Source of the DNA: Dendrolimus kikuchii
Taxonomy: Eukaryota > Arthropoda > Insecta > Lepidoptera > Lasiocampidae
NCBI GenBank assembly: GCA_019925095.2
Contig: CM034405.1
Coordinates: 16,021,401-16,085,400, forward strand
Reading direction: 5' to 3'
Length of the DNA stretch: 64,000 nt
The stretch's first letter is position 1. Each line of letters begins with the position of its first letter. Under the pieces are notes generated by a model. The model saw only the letters and a list, made by a program, of their open reading frames with translations, was not told the origin of the DNA and made no database searches. The translations under genes and the position numbers were made by a program. Shown one piece after another: positions 24,501 to 33,500 of the stretch.

Positions 24501-27500
24501 TCAGGATGGATGGATATTTGCAATACCAGTGTCGAACACTTTGGAACGTGACGAGTATATAGGTATAATCTCTTCTCTGTAACCAGGATAGACCGAGCTC
24601 TACAGTGAGTTTTTTATAGTCTGGATATAGATTATTGACCAGTGCCTATGTCTTACTAACCGTTCATTTGCCTTACTATCGGTTAAAAATTGAGATAAAC
24701 TTCATACAAGTATTGTCAAATTTCTACTCTTAGTAAGGAAGTGACTGAAAGTTATGATATGGCAAACTGATTTATAGTCCTAAATCTATATCCTATCCTA
24801 TATAACCTAAATCGAACATGACACATACATATTTTTGGGTTTTTTTTTCATATTTTGGATATACCTCTGACGTGGGCCTTACAAAGTCTCTATAAAATAG
24901 AATTTATGTCTGTTCACGTGTTAAATTGTACATATTGTATTGATTTGGACGTATATACTTGAACGTTTTAGGCTGCGCGCAAACGGGCCACCGACTATAG
25001 CCACTGATGGCGGCCACGCGCCACCTCGCGAACAAACTGGCTGTGGCCCATGGGGGCCACCGGCCACACGTGTGTGACAACTACTTTACAAAATGTATGA
25101 AAAAGTGTGTCAATTGCTTATTGCCGGCCACCGGTGGCTGGGATCGGTGGCTCATATGCGCCCAGCTTTATCAGGTTAAGAAAGCTTCGTGTGAATATTT
25201 TATTATCACTTTCTTTAAATAATTGCCGCGTTTGACATGTGACATTGACATCTACATAGTCAGAACACGCCCTTGACCTTGCTACTCTAATGTACATAAT
25301 ATACTAATGTTTTCAAATAGAGTCGATTGTTTGATTTATTATTCTAACGACAGGTGGTTGGGTCATTATAATGTAATTTTCATTTGATAGCTATCTATAA
25401 ACAATAAAAAGAAACTATATAAGTATTGATTTTTGTTTATTTTCGGTAATGGAATTGCGTCATTCTCCCCTTTCCCGTCAAACGTTTAAAAGTGTACATT
25501 TTGACAGGTAGTTAGTACCAGTAGTACTGAAAAACAGTTTCTACGAAAAAATGTTGAATATGATACGTTAAGTAATTTTTGAGGTAAGTATGACCCATTT
25601 TCAATTAAATGATTTATTATTGTTCTCCAGCTAAATAATGGGAACAGTGGTCAACTTTTAGGAATCCTTAAGTACCTTTCAGACACTTGTCAGATTTATT
25701 TAAAATCCCACAGTTCTTGAGGAGAATGTTTGTGACATGCTTAGCCAGACCGATAAATAGATGGACATGACGAATTAAAAGGATATACTAAAACTGCTAG
25801 GGAAACCTGAAAATGAAATAAAACCTATTTTAATATTATTCTATCATCATAATATTAACTTGAAACTTTGATCATACGTGTACTAGGACAACAAAATCCA
25901 ATACAGTTATAACACATTCTTACACGAAAATTCACTGTGCACGAATGAGATGGTACTTAGAAGATTTAATATTAGAATAGAGATCAGAATTAATATTATT
26001 AGTATATATAAAGCCGCATACTCACCTGCAAGCCGCAACCGTAACCGTTACTGCAACCAAAAATCATAGTATGACGTAGATCGCAAGCACAAGTCTAGTG
26101 TTACGCGACGCGTTCGCAACGAGCCGATAAAGCGAAGATCAATGTTAGCGTATACATTAGAGCACGTTACTGTATCCGCTCGGTTACAGTTAAGGCTCGC
26201 AGATGAGTGAATACGCAGCTTAAGACCTTGGAAACAGTTAGAACACCCAGACCGACGGACATGACAAGAACACACCACACACACAAAACAAAACCTACTT
26301 ACTTTAAAATAACTACATCGATCGTCCCAGTATTATAATTATCTCGAAGCTTTCTTTGATCATCCAAATATTTTTGTGTACTAGGATAACAAAAGACAAT
26401 ACGGTTACATCACACTCAAGGAATCGCTTTCAACCCGTTGACTGACATGTTTTTAATTATTCACGCGGCTTGTTTCGTGCATGAGACATTAGTTATTCCC
26501 GTATCATTGTTCCCGAGGGTATGATGTAAACACAAAAGGCTCTTCTTGTTTAATATTAAAGCCGAGATTCTGTTACTTGAGAGATTATTGTAGATATAAT
26601 TATGCTTTGTTATCATTTTTCTGGGCTTGAAAATAAGGTTTTTTTTATACATACTGATATATTAATTCAAATAATCTTCAGTGTGGCGCGGTTCATGCAC
26701 ATCGATGGGTTCCGTAAGGGTGAGGAACGTTCATTGTATTTGTTATTTGATTACGAGACAAGAAAAAAGTATCAGCGGATCTTGTTTAGACCAATTTGAT
26801 TGAAAATTCTTTTTAAGCTGATCCTTCTCTATGTGACCTTGAATTTTTTTAAGTGAACGGTATTTTAAAGCTCGGGCCTCCTAATTGTCAAGAACAGATC
26901 ATATATCAATCAATCAAAATCTTTATTTGCAAGAATGTAGTTTATACAGGTGTTACACAATTGTAGATGCACAGTACATTCTACCACATAATGGTATATA
27001 TACAAAATGACTTGAAAACTAAAATTAAATTTACATAAATATTCTTATTTACAAAAATGTCAATTAAGCTTTGGTAATAAATAAGCAAATTATGTCAAAA
27101 GAAAAAATAACAAATACATCCCAAAGATTTTCCATATAGATAATAACGATATGCACTTTTTTTGAGGAATTCATCTACAGTATAGAAACACTCCACCAGC
27201 CAGCTTGATCCAGACGCAATGGCTATATTGGCACAACGATAATTTTGATGTGATGTGCACATTAAAATTGCACTGTAACCTTTTACGATGTTTTTTTTCG
27301 AATTCCCCTGGGCTAATTTTAACTTTTTCCTTGTACGTCAAGCTAGAAAATTTGCATATTCAATACATACTCCCTAGGGTATTCTATGTGACGGGGTTTT
27401 ACCAACTGACCTAGCACGATAAAGGGTGATTGTAGTTTGCAGTAAATATATGCATATTAATGTGTTTTTTATTTTTCAGCTTTTGGAACTGTTCGACTCG

Positions 27501-30500
27501 GAGGATCCTCGAGAACGGGACTTCCTGAAGACGACGTTACACAGGATATATGGAAAATTCTTAGTTCTAAGAGCGTATATAAGGAAACAAATTAATAATG
27601 TATTCTATAGGTGAGTTTTAATATGCATAATATAATACATTCGTTTTATGTATAAATTGAATTGGTGTAAATTATTCGCTGATTTAGCTCTCTACTGGCT
27701 TAGTTATGGTAATATATGGATTAAGAGCTAGATATTGTTCAATCAAACACTACTAAGTATAAAACTATGTCTCATTATGCACAAAGGGCTGTCTTATCGC
27801 TAAAGCGATCTCTTCCAGACAACCCCAGGAATGAATTGAGATTATAACGACGATGGTAGTATACATAATACTAGTACAATTTACTACATTCGAGTAATAA
27901 ATATATAAATGCAGTATATGCAGATGTTTTATATATTAAATAAATACTTAATATACATAACATACGAATACATATTTACAAAAATATATAAATGTTTATA
28001 GGTAAATATATATGTACATACATTTAAATATCATCATATTCCAGGGACAGGTAATATTTTCTGATCATCGTTTTAAATATCGGCGATTAGCGATTTTGCT
28101 TGTCTGATAGCAACTGGCAGCGCGTTCCAAAGCTTTATAGCCTTGACGGTTAAAGAATTGTTGTAGAAAGTTGAACTATACGCAGGGGTGTTTAGCTTCA
28201 ATTTAGTGAAGGGCCGTAAGCTATGGGAGCACGAAATAAAGTCAAAACCTTCTTTAAGATAATGAGGAGTATTCGGTACAAATAAGATACTATAGTGAGT
28301 TCTTTAAAAATCCAAACAAAAAATGTAAGTTTACAATATCGCGGACATATTAAAATAAGTAGAATATAACGCCACTTTTAGACAGATTAAGCAAATTTAA
28401 TCAATTCGGTTGAGAAGCGCAGAAATGAAACGATACGACGACATTCAAAGACATTGAATTATTATTTTCTTTACATGCATCACTTTGGTTACTTAAACCC
28501 AATTGAAAGACAGAAATGAACCGTCTAATATCAGATAAGCTTAATAAAATTACTTCCAATGAACTAACGACTGATGAAACAAAAACAAACCAATAATATA
28601 TAAAACCTAATCAATTACCAGCTGTCAGCTCGTCGTGTTACACTGCGATCGAATTACATTTATCCTGTACTATTATTAAATGTATACAAATAATACTAAT
28701 TATAGTACGTATTACGGAAGGTATAAGGAAATACGGTGTAAATAATAATTGTTCATTTATTATTATTATTGCTCCATGACAGACTTAATAATGACAATAA
28801 TTCTTATAATACATTTTGTTGCAAAGAATCTGACAACTGCTCTATAAAAGTACTTACCAAATTCTAACATCTGTGATATGAAGTCAGCTTTTGAAAAGAG
28901 GACAGGGTTCCTATTATCCTATACTATGAAAATTAAGTTCTTCGTGGTACTTCAGTTATTTTCATTAATTACTATTCTCAATAGTATATTTTTTATTTTA
29001 TTTGTTTTCCAATATTTTCAGGTTTATATATGAGACAGAGCATCACAACGGCATCGCGGAGCTCTTGGAGATCCTCGGGTCCATAATCAACGGGTTCGCG
29101 TTGCCACTTAAAGAAGAACATAAGCTATTTTTACTTAGGGTAATATGACGGATCATGATTTTTTCAGACGATTTTCATGAATATTTAAAAATTAAATATA
29201 ATTAAAACTGCTAGTTTTTGATAAGAACTTGAGAAAATTAAGTTTTATTGTCAAATAATGTACAATACGCGCAAAACTTAAATTCGCTTCGAGTGAAGTT
29301 AGTCCCGTGAGTTTGCGCAGGTCCAGTCTAACGTTTATTACACCTTACGGTGTGTTGTGTGAAAGAGATGGCATGCTAGTCTGGATAGAGGCTGAATGAG
29401 AGCGCAACACCTGTCTCAGTTCTGTCTGTGCACCTTAGAACTATGTTCTGCCAATATTATAGTGCGCGCAAAACTTAAATGCGTCGTTGAAGTTCCTAAC
29501 CACATTGCAGGTTAAGAACTTAAAGGACGCATTTAAGTTATGCGCGTATTGTATTATCGCCACCTGCAAGGAATACTACGCCAACTTAATTTTAGGTAAT
29601 TTCTGTTTTTAAAGGAAAAGCGCCCATTAATATCTTTTTTTTTTTTTTTTTATTGCAGGAGATCAGTAGACAGGCAGACGACCCACTTGATGGGAAGCGG
29701 TTACTATCGCCTATGGACATTTGCAACACCAAAGTTGCTACAAATGCGCTGCTGCTCTCTTAAGGGAGACTGGAACCTGGTCACTAATGCCGGAACACAA
29801 CTCAAGGTTGTTATGGCGACATACTTTAGATCAGGGGTGGTAGCCATCCAGTCGGGCAAATGCCCTACCACCTGGCTGTGGGTTGTTTAGTCGCCTCTTA
29901 CGACAGGCCGGCCGGCCGCAGGAAATTGTATTCTTTCTCCGTTCCTGCACGGATAAAAATCTATATAATATCTTAATATTATATTTCTAAATTTTCATAA
30001 GAAATATTAAAAATCAAAAGAACTTTATAGTTTCTCCATATATTTTTTATAACATTTTAGAAACAGTAATTAAGACATATGTGCTTTTCTCTTAAGATAG
30101 AAAATAACTGAAATCTAGTTAGCGTAGTATTCCTCGGAGGTGTAGTTATATTGGTTAACAGTAAACAATAATTTTAAAATGTTACTTGTTTATATATAAC
30201 TAAGAATTGTGTGTTTGTCTTGAAAATCTAACATTTTAGTGATTCAGAAGATATGCAAACAAAGTGATGGAGAATATTCGGTTTCTAATAATGTTTTATC
30301 CCTTATTTCTAGGTATTATTGCCTCTGCACAAAGCTAAGTCGCTTTCGGTGTACCACCCTCAGCTGGCGTACTGTGTGGTGCAATTTCTCGAGAAGGATC
30401 CCTCCTTAACACAACCCGTAGTTAGGTTAGTGCTAAAATATCCATAATTTAATTAATAATAACCTTGCATAACTCTTACATGATGTTTATTTGGGGTTTC

Positions 30501-33500
30501 GATACTTGAAGGTAAAAGCGGTAAAAACACTCTGTCTGTGAGTAACAGCTGATTATCTCAGGAACTACTGACGTTAGCGATATATTTGGCACGAATGTAG
30601 AAGTCTCCTGTGTGATGAAATTTATTTTTTTATATTTGCAAAAATTAATATTAAATAATTTAAAATTTAAGTAATATCATTGAGCGATGTATGAGATGGG
30701 TCTTTAGCACATTTATAGAATATTACTAAGTTATTTTTCAAATTAGAAAAAAAACCATTACATCTCTCTCCGCAGTTTACAGTCAAAAATGTTGTTAAAA
30801 TCAGAGTCCTTACTTGATCTTTATTTTGAACGAAACGTTCAATGGGGAGTTTTTGGCGGGAACTGTAAGGAGATGTTGTGCTGTGCAGTTTTATATTCTA
30901 AAAATATGTAAAATTACTCTAAAATGAGCAGTGGTTGTAGGATATTGATAGTTTTTGAGTAGTAATTATGTGTTTTTGTGAGAACTGTATAGTCAAATGT
31001 GGCCTTTCGAGTTGTCCGTTGAATGGCGTCAGTTGATAACCTACAGTTTAGCTGAGCTATACATAGGCTTAAGAAAATGAAGAAACTATATTGTAATCGA
31101 AGATCTGGCTTAAAGCCCTAGCTGCCAAGCCATAAACCTAAATAAATAATAAGAAACGTTGAATGATTTTGTTGAAGCTAAACATAGGATGCATTTTTAT
31201 CTTGAAGTATGGAACAGTTTCAGCAATACATGAATTACAAAATATACGCGAACAAAGCGTTAGGTAAACACATAGTAGTAGTAGTAGTAGCTTCTGTAAT
31301 GTGAAATAAATATTTAATATTTCAGAGCATTATTAAAATACTGGCCGAAGACCCATTCGCCTAAAGAAGTCATGTTTTTGAATGAAATGGAGGAGATATT
31401 GGACGTCATAGAGCCGGCGGAGTTCCAAAGGATAATGGACCCGCTCTTCAAACAGCTCGCCAAGTGTGTCTCCAGTCCACATTTTCAGGTAAATTACACG
31501 TAAAACTTATGCTGGATTTCTGTACTGCACTAAATAGTATGGTAGATGGATATCCAGTAGTATTTATTACTTTGACTAATGACTTTTATGAATATCACTC
31601 AGACCTTAGTCTTTTGTTTCAAAATCTAAACAAATTCTATGAAAATACTGACTAGATTTTAATTTATAGTCGGCAAGCATATATCTGCGTATTATATTAT
31701 ATGTTATGGCTGAATATGTGTATCTATAATGTATTTATTATGTGTACCACACTATCGTATTGGTCACAACTGTAATGATAGCGATGTTTGTTAGATAATA
31801 AATTTAAATATAAAATTTAAAAAAACTATGTATAAAGTATTTTTCTATGACTTGTCACGTATTCAGTATGGTTAATTGATTTTTAATTACTTGCTTAAAA
31901 TAATCACTCACTTTTTATTTTAGATAAAAATTCAATTAAAAATAACAATAAATAAACACAACATGTCACTTACCTTTTTAACATATTTTTTTAATAAGTA
32001 CGTTTGTTGCTGGGCCTATTTTCGCCATTCTCCTTTAAGATTTTTTAAAATTTAAATCTTGAATGAGCCCTGCATTTGGTAGTTTACGCAAGATAATGTT
32101 TCTGACAAATCGATTTTTTTGCAAATTCGTGTCCTTTGGGACCTTCCACAAATTACGTCAAATGACTTTTATGCTTTTTTGAACGCTCCACCATCCTTGT
32201 CACACTTCGTCGACAGTCCTTCCTTTCAGATATGTGTATTTTAAATAAGCATTAACATTGTGACGAAATAGAAATTAAAGCTATATAAAAAAGACAACTC
32301 GAATAGACTATATAAACGGTGGAGAACACGATGTATTTTTATTAGATTTCTTGTAGGTTTGTTCGGACTTCACGTAAAAAACTACTCAGTGATTTCGATG
32401 CGGTTTTCGTTGATCGACAGCATTTTTATCCTGGGAAGGATTTTAAATGGCCAAATTAAAAAAAAATCTAATTAATATGATTTTTTTACTGATTTATAGC
32501 AAATTTAATCTAATAAAGTGTGTGACATTTTTTTCATCCGGGGAGCGGTTTGAAATTGTTCGGATGCATAAAAATTTGCTTATTCCAACAGAGCTTCCAT
32601 TAAAACGATAGTTTACATTCTTTTGTTTAAATGCTGCGATACTTTGTGTCCCGGGAATCCCGCGGGAATTTCAAGCTAAGCGTGGACGAAGTCGCGGGCA
32701 TATCCCGGTAAGACATAAAGCCTCGGTGGTAATACTTGCAGGTGGCCGAGCGCGCCCTCTATTACTGGAACAACGAATACATAATGTCGTTGATATCTGA
32801 CAACGCGACGCACATACTGCCCATTATGTTCCCGTCTCTATATCGCAACACCAAGAGCCACTGGAACAAGACCATCCACGGGCTGGTGTACAACGCGCTG
32901 AAGCTGTTCATGGAGATGAATCAGAAGCTGTTCGACGAATGCACGCAGCAGTACAAGCAGGAGAAGCAGAAGTGAGTGTGTCACGATTTCACCGATATGT
33001 ATGTCATATAATTTAGTATTAGTAGTATTTATTCATCCCTACTACTCCACAGTATCTTAAAGAACGCTTCGAATTTATTTCTTGCTCTCACAATTTATGC
33101 CCTTCCAGTCAACATAGACTTATTACTCCTATTCATAATACAACGTTTTTCAATAATTCTTTCACGGTTAAGGCTATTCAACTTTGGAATACATTGCCTG
33201 TTGCTGTCAGACAAGCAAGTCTCTAATAACATTTTAAGAACATGGTCAGGGAATACTATCTGCAATATAATGATATGTAATTTTATATAATTAGTATTAT
33301 ATTGTATATAGCTATATATTTATTATGTTTAAATGCTTTTTATCACTATATCTTGTATATGTATATAACTTATGTGTATATTTGTATATGGAATTTCTAT
33401 AGAAATATGATTCAAGTCACACTGTCAGTTGAACCCTACAAAATTTCTATGTGGATTCAACTCGCACAACTCACTTATGAATAAAAAAAAGTAGATCGTA

